From Streptomyces antnestii (lineage in GTDB: Bacteria; Actinomycetota; Actinomycetes; Streptomycetales; Streptomycetaceae): DNA of 64,000 nucleotides. The stretch is from NCBI RefSeq assembly GCF_004005495.1, contig NZ_RZYA01000006.1:310001-374000 (forward strand), given 5' to 3'. Shown piece after piece: positions 8,149 through 15,724 of the stretch. The translations under genes were made by a program, and so were the position numbers. The notes below the pieces were generated by a model, which saw only the letters and a list, made by a program, of their open reading frames with translations, searched no databases and had not been told where the DNA came from. Position 1 is the stretch's first letter, and each line of letters opens with the position of its first letter.

Positions 8149-9321
8149 CTAAGAGGGGTCCCCGAGGCCACTCAATACTGTCTCGGCCCGCTGCCGGGCC
8201 CCTTCCTCGGCCTCCAGGTCGGGGGTGATGCCCCGGCCGTCGACCGCGCGGCCCGCGGGGGTGCGGTAATGCCCGACGGTCAGCTCGGCGACGGAGCCGT
8301 CGGGCAGCCGGCTCGGCATCTGGACGGAGCCCTTGCCGAAGGTCTTCGAGCCCACGACGACCGCGCGTCCGCGGTCCTGGAGGGCCCCGGTCAGCAGCTC
8401 GGCCGCGCTCATCGTGCCGCTGTCGACGAGCGCGACCACCGGTCTGGAGGTGTCGCCGCCGCGCTGGGCGTGCAGGGCGCGCTGCCGTCCGCGTACGTCG
8501 TACGTGGCGACGAGGCCGCCGTCGAGGAACGCCGACGCGGCCGTGACCGCCTCCGTGACCAGGCCGCCCGAGTTGCCGCGCAGGTCGAGGATGACGCCGT
8601 CGCGGCGGGGGGCACCCCGGACTGCGGACCGTACGCGCTGGCCGGAGCCCTTCGTGAAGGCGGCGACCTTGATCAGGACGGTGCCGCCGGGGAGGTGGGA
8701 GACGGTGACGGACTCGGTGGCGAGGTTGGCCCGGTGCAGGGTCTCGGTCCACGCGCGCGTGCCGCGCGCCAGGCCGAGGCGGACCGCCGTCCCGGCGTGT
8801 TCGCCGCGCAGCAGGGAGACGACCTCGGTGACGGGGCGGCCGGTGACGGGCCGGCCGTCGACGGTGTCGAGCCGGTCACCGCGGCGCACGCCCGCGTGTG
8901 CGGCGGGAGACCCGGAGCCCACCTTGGCTACCTCGATCCGGCCGTCGGCGGTGCGCCGGGCCCAGAGGCCGACGCCCGTGTACTGGCCGTCGAGCTCATG
9001 CTCGAACTCCTTGTACTCGCCCTGCGAGTAGACGGCGCCCCAGCGGTCTCCGCTGCGGCTGACGGCCTCCTCGGCGGCCTGCGTGGGTGACTTGCCGTCA
9101 GCCATCGCCTCGGCGGCCGCGTCGGCCACCTCGTCCCGTCCGGTGCGTGCGCCGCTGCCGACGCCGGTGGCGGAACCGGCGGGCTGCTGCTCGGATTTCC
9201 GGCCGTCCGCGCTCCACGAGCCCGTGGCGACGCCGGCCGCGAGGACGCTCGCGAAGACCAATGTCAGGGCCGCCCCGCGGCCGAAGCGGCGGGGCCGGGA
9301 GAACAGCTCGGGGCCCGACAT
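8149..9321 (-). CDS. S41-family C-terminal processing protease with PDZ domain
   Basis: 390 residues from ATG 9321; an in-frame start 17 codons upstream would run into the ftsX terminator hairpin. An N-terminal membrane anchor or signal (about 14-36, GAALTLVFASVLAAGVATGSW) is followed by a PDZ domain (about 115-190: SPAAHAGVRRGDRLDTVDG) and the S41 core: GVILDLRGNSGG, then DSGTMSAAELL with Ser305 and GSKTFGKGSVQ with Lys330. The Ser-Lys spacing of 25 matches the CtpA-type catalytic dyad. It acts outside the membrane on protein C-termini. It sits between ftsX and smpB; a link to cell-wall proteins is possible but not shown. Confidence 0.92.
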   Translation of the reverse strand: MSGPELFSRPRRFGRGAALTLVFASVLAAGVATGSWSADGRKSEQQPAGSATGVGSGARTGRDEVADAAAEAMADGKSPTQAAEEAVSRSGDRWGAVYSQGEYKEFEHELDGQYTGVGLWARRTADGRIEVAKVGSGSPAAHAGVRRGDRLDTVDGRPVTGRPVTEVVSLLRGEHAGTAVRLGLARGTRAWTETLHRANLATESVTVSHLPGGTVLIKVAAFTKGSGQRVRSAVRGAPRRDGVILDLRGNSGGLVTEAVTAASAFLDGGLVATYDVRGRQRALHAQRGGDTSRPVVALVDSGTMSAAELLTGALQDRGRAVVVGSKTFGKGSVQMPSRLPDGSVAELTVGHYRTPAGRAVDGRGITPDLEAEEGARQRAETVLSGLGDPS

Positions 9322-9342
9322 GACGGTGAGTCTAGGACAACG

Positions 9343-9381
9343 CGAAGCGCCGTACGGTTCGTTGAACCGCACGGCGCTTCG
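9343..9381 (-). terminator. terminator between ftsX and the S41 protease
   Basis: 18-bp stem CGAAGCGCCGT/CGGTTC with one A/C mismatch and a GTT loop, placed 19 bp past the ftsX stop. It separates ftsEX from the protease transcript and lies within what would be the leader of a longer protease start, which supports ATG 9321. Confidence 0.8.
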
Positions 9382-9399
9382 GATCGCTGGGGAGGCTTG

Positions 9400-10317
9400 T
9401 CACACCTTCAGGTACTTGCGCAATGCGAAGAAGGCGGCGACCGCGGGCATCAGCAGCCCGATCGCGAGGACGAGCGGCAGCTTGGCGAGGACGGCGTCCC
9501 AGCCGATGAAGTTGATCAGGTTCAGCTTCTGGGAGAGCGCCAGACCGTGGTCGATCATGAAGTAGCGGCCCACGAGGAGCATGCCGCAGGCGACCGCACC
9601 GCCGATGACGCCGGCGACGGCGGCCTCCATGATGAACGGCATCTGGATGTAGAAGCTGGACGCGCCGACCAGGCGCATGATGCCGGTCTCTCTGCGGCGG
9701 CTGAACGCCGAGACGCGCACCGTGTTGACGATCAGCATCAGCGCGACGACGAGCATCAGGGCCATCACGGCGAGCGCCGCCCAGTTCATGCCGTTGAGGA
9801 GCCCGAAGAGGTTGTCCAGGATGCCCTTCTGGTCCTGCACGGACTGGACCCCGTCACGCCCGTCGAAGGCGGTCGCGACGACCTGGTACTTCTCCGGGTC
9901 CTTGAGCTTGATCCGGTACGACTCCTGGAGCTGGTCGGACGTGAGGGAGCTGGCCAGCGGGGAGTCGCCGAACTGCTGCTTGTAGTGCTTGAACGCCTCC
10001 TGCGCCGACTCGTGCGTGACCTTCTCGACGACCGGCATCTTGTGCAGGTCCGATTCGATCTGGGCCTTCTGCTCCTTGGTCACCTCTCCCTTGGCGCACT
10101 TCGGGTCCGACTCGGCGTCGCCCTTGTTGCACAGGAAGATCGATACGTTGACCTTGTCGTACCAGTAGCCCTTCATCGTGCTCACCTGGTCACGCATGAG
10201 CAGCGAGCCGCCGAACAGGGCGAGCGAGAGGGCGACCGAGACGATGACCGCGAAGGTCATCGTGAGATTGCGGCGGAGACCGACGCCGATCTCCGACAGG
10301 ACGAATTGGGCACGCAT
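9400..10317 (-). CDS. ftsX: cell-division ABC transporter permease FtsX
   Basis: 305 residues. Short cytoplasmic N-terminus (MRAQFVLSEIGVGLRRN), TM1 (about 21-42), a large extracytoplasmic domain (about 45-170) with a Cys pair (FLCNKGDAESDPKC), then three further membrane helices and a SFSRRRETGIMRLVGAS-type cytoplasmic loop characteristic of FtsX/MacB permeases. With FtsE it forms a non-transporting complex that activates peptidoglycan hydrolases at division or polarised growth. ftsE is 49 bp upstream on the same strand. Confidence 0.97.
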   Translation of the reverse strand: MRAQFVLSEIGVGLRRNLTMTFAVIVSVALSLALFGGSLLMRDQVSTMKGYWYDKVNVSIFLCNKGDAESDPKCAKGEVTKEQKAQIESDLHKMPVVEKVTHESAQEAFKHYKQQFGDSPLASSLTSDQLQESYRIKLKDPEKYQVVATAFDGRDGVQSVQDQKGILDNLFGLLNGMNWAALAVMALMLVVALMLIVNTVRVSAFSRRRETGIMRLVGASSFYIQMPFIMEAAVAGVIGGAVACGMLLVGRYFMIDHGLALSQKLNLINFIGWDAVLAKLPLVLAIGLLMPAVAAFFALRKYLKV

Positions 10318-10366
10318 GGCGTCTGGTCAGGCCTTTCTCAATGCTCTGGTGCTCTTGGGCACGGGA

Positions 10367-11056
10367 TCAGTGCTGGTAGCCGTAGACGCCGCGCGACTGG
10401 TCGCGGACGAGACGGCCCTTCTCCAGCTCGATGACGCGCTTGCGCATCTGGTCCACGATCTGCTGGTCGTGGGTGGCCATCACGACGGTCGTCCCGGTGC
10501 GGTTGATCCGGTCGAGCAGCTTCATGATGCCGACCGAGGTCTGCGGGTCGAGGTTGCCGGTCGGCTCGTCGGCGATCAGGAGCTTGGGGCGGTTCACGAA
10601 GGCGCGGGCGATGGCCACGCGCTGCTGCTCACCGCCGGAGAGCTCGCCGGGCATCCGGTCCTCCTTGCCGCCCAGGCCGACGAGGTCGAGCACCTGGGGC
10701 ACGGACTTGCGGATCTCGCCCCGGGACTTGCCGATGACCTCCTGCGCGAAGGCGACGTTCTCGCCGACGGTCTTGTTGGGCAGGAGCCGGAAGTCCTGGA
10801 AGACCGTGCCGAGCTGGCGGCGCATCTGTGGCACCTTCCAGTTGGACAGTCGTGCCAGGTCCTTGCCCAGGACGTGCACCTGGCCGTGGCTGGTGCGCTC
10901 CTCGCGCAGGATCAGCCGCAGGAAGGTGGACTTTCCGGAGCCGGAGGATCCCACAAGGAAGACGAATTCACCGCGCTCGACCTCGAGGGACACATCCCTG
11001 AGGGCGGGCCGGGTCTGCTTGGGGTAGGCCTTGGAGACGTTGTCGAATCGGATCAC
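10367..11056 (-). CDS. ftsE: cell-division ATP-binding protein FtsE
   Basis: 229 residues, the usual FtsE length. Walker A GSSGSGKST, Q-loop region TVFQDFRLLPNKT, ABC signature LSGGEQQRVAIARA, Walker B LLIADEPTGNLDP, and the H-loop ATHD. The GTG at 11056 has GAGG seven bases upstream, so I prefer it to an in-frame ATG six codons earlier; the much longer frame upstream is not coding. It powers FtsX. Confidence 0.97.
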   Translation of the reverse strand: MIRFDNVSKAYPKQTRPALRDVSLEVERGEFVFLVGSSGSGKSTFLRLILREERTSHGQVHVLGKDLARLSNWKVPQMRRQLGTVFQDFRLLPNKTVGENVAFAQEVIGKSRGEIRKSVPQVLDLVGLGGKEDRMPGELSGGEQQRVAIARAFVNRPKLLIADEPTGNLDPQTSVGIMKLLDRINRTGTTVVMATHDQQIVDQMRKRVIELEKGRLVRDQSRGVYGYQH

Positions 11057-11344
11057 GGGTGCGCCTCGGAGCATCGGGGGCGTCGGGGTCAGGTGAGCGT
11101 GACCATACGCGAACCGGGCTCCGCGGCGCAGTCGGCGTCCTGAGTTGAGCGTTTTGTCCTGTTGATTGCCTGGTCGGAGGGGGGTCTCGGTGGGAACGGA
11201 ACGGGTCCAAAGGGGCAGGATCCGGCGAGGCGCGCCGAAATCCGCGGAAGCTGGCACAGTGGAGGGGGAACGGTTGCGTTCCCCGGAGCGTTGTGCGGAG
11301 TGAACACGCAGTGGCGTCTCCGCCGCGCGGGAGGAGGAGAGCGC

Positions 11345-11536
11345 ATGACCTATGACCGGCTGGTGTGCGCGAACTGTGCGGCGCCCGTGAGCGAGGGCCG
11401 CTGCCCCGTGTGCCGGGCGAACCGTGCGCGAATGCAGCAGGAGAGCCCGTTCGCGGGCCTGCACCCGATGGCCCTGATAGCTCTGGTGGCCATACTCGTC
11501 GCGGCGGTGGCGCTGCTCGCCCACCAGACCGTCTAG
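11345..11536 (+). CDS. 63-residue zinc-ribbon membrane micro-protein
   Basis: Starts ATG after a strong GGAGGAGA site. Residues 8-23 carry CxxC-x8-CxxC (CANC ... CPVC), a short zinc-ribbon pattern, followed by a basic linker (RANRARMQQ) and one C-terminal transmembrane helix (about 41-60, MALIALVAILVAAVALLA). It diverges from ftsE with a 288-bp gap and ends in a strong terminator. The Cys pattern and strong ribosome site indicate a real gene. No function is known to me; a membrane-tethered metal-binding or ribosome-associated role is possible. Confidence 0.8.
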   Translation: MTYDRLVCANCAAPVSEGRCPVCRANRARMQQESPFAGLHPMALIALVAILVAAVALLAHQTV

Positions 11537-11590
11537 ACCCCGCCAGGACAGACCGTCCGGACAGGCCGTCCAGACCCCCGGAACAGCCGG

Positions 11591-11623
11591 GAAGGGCCCG
11601 GAGCGCATCGCTCCGGGCCCTTC
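11591..11623. terminator. strong hairpin terminator after the micro-protein gene
   Basis: 15-bp perfect stem GAAGGGCCCGGAGCG / CGCTCCGGGCCCTTC with a CAT loop. Placed between convergent genes, it could serve both. Confidence 0.85.
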
Positions 11624-11627
11624 TCGT

Positions 11628-11722
11628 GTCGTACCTACGGCCGCATGTCGTACTTGCGGCCGCGCGTCGTGCTTACGGCTGCGCGTAGTACCTGCGGCCG
11701 CGCATCGCGCTTACGGCTGCCT
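11628..11722. repeat. five imperfect 19-bp tandem repeats
   Basis: Five head-to-tail copies of GTCGTACCTACGGCCGCAT and variants (11628, 11647, 11666, 11685, 11704), with differences mostly C/T or A/G. The last copy overlaps the stop codon of the LAETG gene. They lie between convergent genes, right after the terminator. Confidence 0.85.
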
Positions 11723-12368
11723 AGGCGACCGTGCGGCCGCCGCCGACGAGGCGGGGCAGCATGCGGAAGCCGATGCCGCCGGCGATCATCGTCGCGGCGC
11801 CGATCAGCAGGAACGTGGTCTCGGCGGCGCCGGTCTCGGCCAGCTGGCCGCCCGACTTGCCCTGGTTCTGGGCCGGCTGCTGGGCCACCGGCACGGAGCC
11901 GGTGTCCTGCAGGCTGTCCTTGCCCTGACCCTGCTCGACCGGGTTGTTGCCGCCGTCGGGGTCGGTGTTGCCGTTCCCGCCGCCGTGGTTGCCACCGCCG
12001 TTGCCGCCGCCGTGGTGACCGCCGCCGTTACCGCCGTGGCCCGGAGCGGTCGGGTCCTCGGTGGGCTCCGTGGGCTCCTGGGTGGGCTCGGTCGGGTCCG
12101 TCGGGGCCGTGGTCGTCGGCGGCGTGTCCGTCGGGAGGCCGGTGGGCGGGCCCGTCGGGGTGGTCGGGCCGGGCTCCGGCTCCTTGTCCCCGATGGCCAC
12201 ACCCGCGTCGACACCGTCGCCGCCGGCGTGCACCTTCGCACCGACGCCGGGGAGGTCGACGTTGATGTCGAGGGCCGAAGCGGCGCCCGCGGCGGTCAGC
12301 GACGCGCCGGCGGCGATCACCGCACCGGCTGCTATCCGCGCGACACGGATCCGCGTCTTCTTGGTCAT
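11721..12368 (-). CDS. secreted LAETG-anchored surface protein
   Basis: 215 residues. Signal peptide 1-34 (TKKTRIRVARIAAGAVIAAG ... ASA), a short N-terminal unit (LDINVDLPGVGAKVHAGGDG), then a Thr/Pro repeat stalk (PTDPTEPTQEPTEPTEDPT) and a Gly/His/Asn-rich block (GHHGGGNGGGNHGGG). The C-terminus has a complete sortase signal: LAETG, hydrophobic span TTFLLIGAATMIAGGIGF, basic tail. LAxTG is the class E sortase motif of Streptomyces. The protein should therefore be linked to peptidoglycan. No sortase lies in the window. A GGGGGT site precedes the ATG. The role of the His/Gly block is unknown. Confidence 0.82.
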   Translation of the reverse strand: MTKKTRIRVARIAAGAVIAAGASLTAAGAASALDINVDLPGVGAKVHAGGDGVDAGVAIGDKEPEPGPTTPTGPPTGLPTDTPPTTTAPTDPTEPTQEPTEPTEDPTAPGHGGNGGGHHGGGNGGGNHGGGNGNTDPDGGNNPVEQGQGKDSLQDTGSVPVAQQPAQNQGKSGGQLAETGAAETTFLLIGAATMIAGGIGFRMLPRLVGGGRTVA

Positions 12369-12596
12369 CTGCTTGCTACCCCCAGTAGCTAATCGTTGAT
12401 GGAGCAGCGCGCGGGACGGGGGCCGCCCGGGGGTCATCGGCGACTGCCCGCCCGCCCCCCGGTGCACACGCGTCCCACTGATACGCATGCCGCGCGCCAG
12501 CCTTCCCAGTTTTCATGTCAGCGTCAAGGTCGTTGCGTACGCGATGCCCGAAATCTGGGGAGTTGGCCGCCACATGGACATGTGACTGTGACGTAA

Positions 12597-12631
12597 AAGG
12601 CAACTGCCGCCCATTGGGCGGCAGTTGCCTT
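12597..12631 (-). terminator. prfB terminator
   Basis: 16-bp perfect stem AAGGCAACTGCCGCCC / GGGCGGCAGTTGCCTT, loop ATT, followed on the minus strand by TTTT; begins 28 bp after the prfB stop. Confidence 0.9.
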
Positions 12632-12658
12632 GTCGATAAAGCCGGAAAAGCCCGGAGG

Positions 12659-13762
12659 TTACTTCTCCTGCTGCTTGCGCCAGCGAATTCCCGCTTCGAG
12701 GAATCCGTCGATCTCGCCGTCGAGCACCGACTGCGGGTTACCGACCTCGAACTCCGTCCGGAGGTCCTTGACCATCTGGTACGGGTGCAGGACGTACGAA
12801 CGCATCTGGTTGCCCCAGGAGCTGCCGCCGTCCTTGAGGGCGTCCATCTTGGCCCGCTCCTCCTGGCGCTGACGCTCGAGCAGCTTGGCCTGCAGCACGT
12901 TCATCGCCGTGGCCTTGTTCTGGATCTGCGAGCGCTCGTTCTGGCAGGAGACGACGATGCCGGTGGGCAGGTGGGTCAGGCGGACCGCGGAGTCCGTCGT
13001 GTTCACGCCCTGGCCGCCGGGGCCCGAGGAGCGGTAGACGTCCACGCGCAGCTCGGACTCGTCGATCTCGACGTGGTCGGTCGTCTCGACGACGGGGAGC
13101 ACCTCGACGCCCGCGAAGGACGTCTGGCGGCGGCCCTGGTTGTCGAAGGGCGAGATGCGCACGAGGCGGTGCGTGCCCTGCTCGACCGAGAGGGTGCCGT
13201 AGGCGTACGGGACCTGGACGGCGAAGGTGGTCGACTTGATGCCGGCCTCTTCCGCGTACGACGTCTCGTAGACCTCGGTCTTGTAGCCGTGGCGCTCGGC
13301 CCAGCGCAGGTACATGCGCTGCAGCTGCTCGGCGAAGTCCGCGGCGTCGACGCCGCCCGCCTCGGCGCGGATGTTGACCAGCGCCTCACGGGCGTCGTAC
13401 TCGCCGGACAGGAGGGTACGGACCTCCATCTCGTCCAGCGCCTTCTTGACGGAGGTCAACTCGGACTCGGCCTCGGCACGAGTGTCCGGGTCGTTCTCCT
13501 CCTCCGCCATCTCGAAGAGGACGGAGAGGTCGTCGATGCGACCGCGCAGCGCCTCCGCCTTGCGCACCTCGGCCTGGAGGTGGCTCAGCTTGCTGGTGAT
13601 CTTCTGTGCCGCGTCGGGGTCGTCCCACAGGGACGGTGCGGCCGCCTGCTCCTCGAGCACGGCGATATCTGCCCTCAGCTTGTCGAGGTCCAGGACGGCC
13701 TCGATCGACTCCATGGTCGAGGAGAGGGACTTGAGCTCTTCGGAAACGTCGACGACTGCCAC
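12659..13762 (-). CDS. prfB: peptide chain release factor 2
   Basis: 367 residues. Coiled N-terminal domain, then the anticodon-mimic tripeptide SPF (in VRISPFDNQG) that reads UGA/UAA, the catalytic GGQ loop at about 248-250 (RSSGPGGQGVN) and the C-terminal AKLLERQRQEERAKM helix. The frame is continuous from the ATG, so the +1 programmed frameshift that autoregulates many prfB genes is absent. It terminates translation at UGA, the most common stop in this window. Confidence 0.97.
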   Translation of the reverse strand: MAVVDVSEELKSLSSTMESIEAVLDLDKLRADIAVLEEQAAAPSLWDDPDAAQKITSKLSHLQAEVRKAEALRGRIDDLSVLFEMAEEENDPDTRAEAESELTSVKKALDEMEVRTLLSGEYDAREALVNIRAEAGGVDAADFAEQLQRMYLRWAERHGYKTEVYETSYAEEAGIKSTTFAVQVPYAYGTLSVEQGTHRLVRISPFDNQGRRQTSFAGVEVLPVVETTDHVEIDESELRVDVYRSSGPGGQGVNTTDSAVRLTHLPTGIVVSCQNERSQIQNKATAMNVLQAKLLERQRQEERAKMDALKDGGSSWGNQMRSYVLHPYQMVKDLRTEFEVGNPQSVLDGEIDGFLEAGIRWRKQQEK

Positions 13763-14353
13763 GACACCAGCGTAACGGCTGAGGCAAGTGATCCAGTCCG
13801 AGCACCGGCCCTACCGGGCGGGCGGGGGCGGGGCGGGGTGGGCCGGGGGCCGGTGCGGGGCCCGGCGCGGGGTGAGTGGGGGGCGGGGTCCTGGCGCGGG
13901 ACGCGGGCCGGCGCGGGGGGCGGGCCGGGCGCGGGATGGGCCGGGGCCCCACGCGGGTGGGCCGGAGTCGGGCGCCTGGTCGCCACGGCCGGGCACGGGG
14001 TGGCCGAGGCCCTGCGCGGGCGGGCCGGGGCCCGGCGCAGGGTGGCCGGCCGGGCGCAGGGTGGGCCGAGGCCCTGCGCGGCGGTGGGCCGGAGTCGGGC
14101 GCCGGGTCGCCACGGCCGAGTACGGGGGTGGCCAGGGTCCGGCGCAGGGTGGGCCAGGGTGGCTTGGTTTGCCGGGGCGGGGAGGACCGGTGGGCGCGCT
14201 GCCAGGTCGTGGGGGCGAGTGGTGGTGGAGGGAGGGGGACCCGGGTGGCCCGAGCGGTGTACCAGGCAGGAATTAAGCGGTGCGGAGGGGTCGTGCCGGG
14301 CCAGGGGGATACGAGGGGCGTGCGATGTGGGAGAGCGGGACGGCCGTGATGTG
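13763..14353. other. 591-bp non-coding, G-rich, repeat-containing gap
   Basis: No credible gene. The plus strand is extremely G-rich. At 13816-13842 runs of GGG to GGGGG are separated by single bases, a textbook G-quadruplex motif, 54 bp upstream of prfB. From 13957 a ~127-bp imperfect direct repeat begins; its best conserved 49-50 bp core lies at 13957-14005 and 14084-14133. Transcripts of pkaB running into this region would be C-rich. No A/T-rich promoter elements are obvious, though the prfB promoter must lie near the right end of prfB. Confidence 0.75.
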
Positions 14354-15589
14354 TCAGGGGGACTCTGGGGCCGAGTGTTCCGGGTTCTTGTTCGGGGTCG
14401 CGTCCGCGTTGTCGCCGGACACCGCGGCCCACGTGCCGATGCCGGCCGCTGCCGCCAGGACCGCTCCGGCGACGCCGAGGGTGATACGGCGGCGGCGGGC
14501 GGAGGCGCGGTGGCGGGCCGAGCCGGGGCGGGGCGCGCCGGCCGCGCGCGGGGCACGGGCGGTGCCGCGGGCCCCGCCGGCCAGCTCGTCGGGGGCCGGG
14601 ACCCGCATCGACGTATGGGTGTCGCGGTTCGAGTCGGTCGGGGTCGTGCCGGGCACGAGGGGGACGGCGCCGCGGCGCGCGACGGGTTCCTTGGGGGCGG
14701 CCGGGGCCGCCTCCGGCTCCGGGTCGGGCTCGGTGTCCGGCTCGTCGACGTCGAGCGGCGCCATCCCGGCGAGCGTCGGCAGCTGCTCGCGCAGCCGGGC
14801 CGCCAGCTCCGAGGCGCGCAGCCGGGACGCGGGCGCCTTGGCCAGGCACTGGACGAGGAGCTGCCACAGCTCGTCGGGGATGCCGGGAAGCGGGACGACC
14901 GTCTCCGTGACGTGCCGGCGCAGGATCGCGCCGGGGTGCCCGCCGCCGAAGGGCGTGAACCCGGCGAGCAGCTCGTAAAGGACCGTCGCGAGGGCGTAGA
15001 TGTCGACGGCGGCGCGGGGCGGGAGGCCCTCGATGAGTTCGGGGGCGAGGTAGTCCGGGGTGCCGATGATCTTCGTGGCGCGGGTGCGGCGCGGGGAGTC
15101 GATGAGCTTGGCGACGCCGAAGTCGGTGAGGAGCGCCGGGTGGGAGCCGCCGGGGCCGAGGGGGCCCTGCATGTCCAGGAGGACGTTCTCCGGCTTCACG
15201 TCGCGGTGCACGATCCCGGCGGCGTGCGCCGCGGCGAGCCCGTCCGCGATGTCCGCGACGATGGCGACGGCGGCCTCGGGGGCGAGGCGCCGCTCGCGGT
15301 CGAGGCGGGTGCGCAGGTCGGTGCCGCGTACGAGGTCCATGACGAGGGCCAGGTCGTTCCCGTCGACCACGAGGTCGCGGACGCCGACCACGCGCGGGTG
15401 GTCCAGGCTGAGCAGGGCCGTGCGCTCCTGGACGAAGCGGCCGACGAGTTCCTGGTCGGACGCCAAATCCTCACGCAACAGCTTGATGGCGACGGGGCCC
15501 TCGGGTCCCTCGCCCAGCCACACCGTGCCGGCGCTGCCGCGGCCCAGGATCTGGTTCGCGGTGTACCGGCTGCCGATCTTCCGTGCCAA
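14354..15589 (-). CDS. pkaB: membrane-anchored Ser/Thr protein kinase (PkaB-like)
   Basis: 411 residues from a TTG with AGGAG six bases upstream. PknB-type kinase domain about 10-270: glycine loop LGRGSAGTVW, VAIK lysine, catalytic loop HRDVKPENVL, DFG, activation-segment GTPDYLAPE. A Pro/Glu-rich linker leads to one transmembrane helix (about 365-388, ITLGVAGAVLAAAAGIGTWAAV) and a short outer tail of about 22 residues with no PASTA domains. Length and position next to the second kinase match S. coelicolor PkaB. Substrates are not evident. Confidence 0.9.
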   Translation of the reverse strand: MARKIGSRYTANQILGRGSAGTVWLGEGPEGPVAIKLLREDLASDQELVGRFVQERTALLSLDHPRVVGVRDLVVDGNDLALVMDLVRGTDLRTRLDRERRLAPEAAVAIVADIADGLAAAHAAGIVHRDVKPENVLLDMQGPLGPGGSHPALLTDFGVAKLIDSPRRTRATKIIGTPDYLAPELIEGLPPRAAVDIYALATVLYELLAGFTPFGGGHPGAILRRHVTETVVPLPGIPDELWQLLVQCLAKAPASRLRASELAARLREQLPTLAGMAPLDVDEPDTEPDPEPEAAPAAPKEPVARRGAVPLVPGTTPTDSNRDTHTSMRVPAPDELAGGARGTARAPRAAGAPRPGSARHRASARRRRITLGVAGAVLAAAAGIGTWAAVSGDNADATPNKNPEHSAPESP

Positions 15590-15724
15590 GACTGCTCCTA
15601 CAGACGCGTGTTGGCGCCCAAGCTACGCGGCTCGGACGCCAACCATCACATCCGCGGGGGAAATCACCCTCCGGAAGTCGACAAATCTCCAACGTCACGC
15701 CCGGCTTCGGGCGCGCGGCGAACT

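Noticed and set aside
12659..13762. Programmed frameshift in prfB
   Set aside because: The frame is uninterrupted from ATG to stop, with no early UGA.
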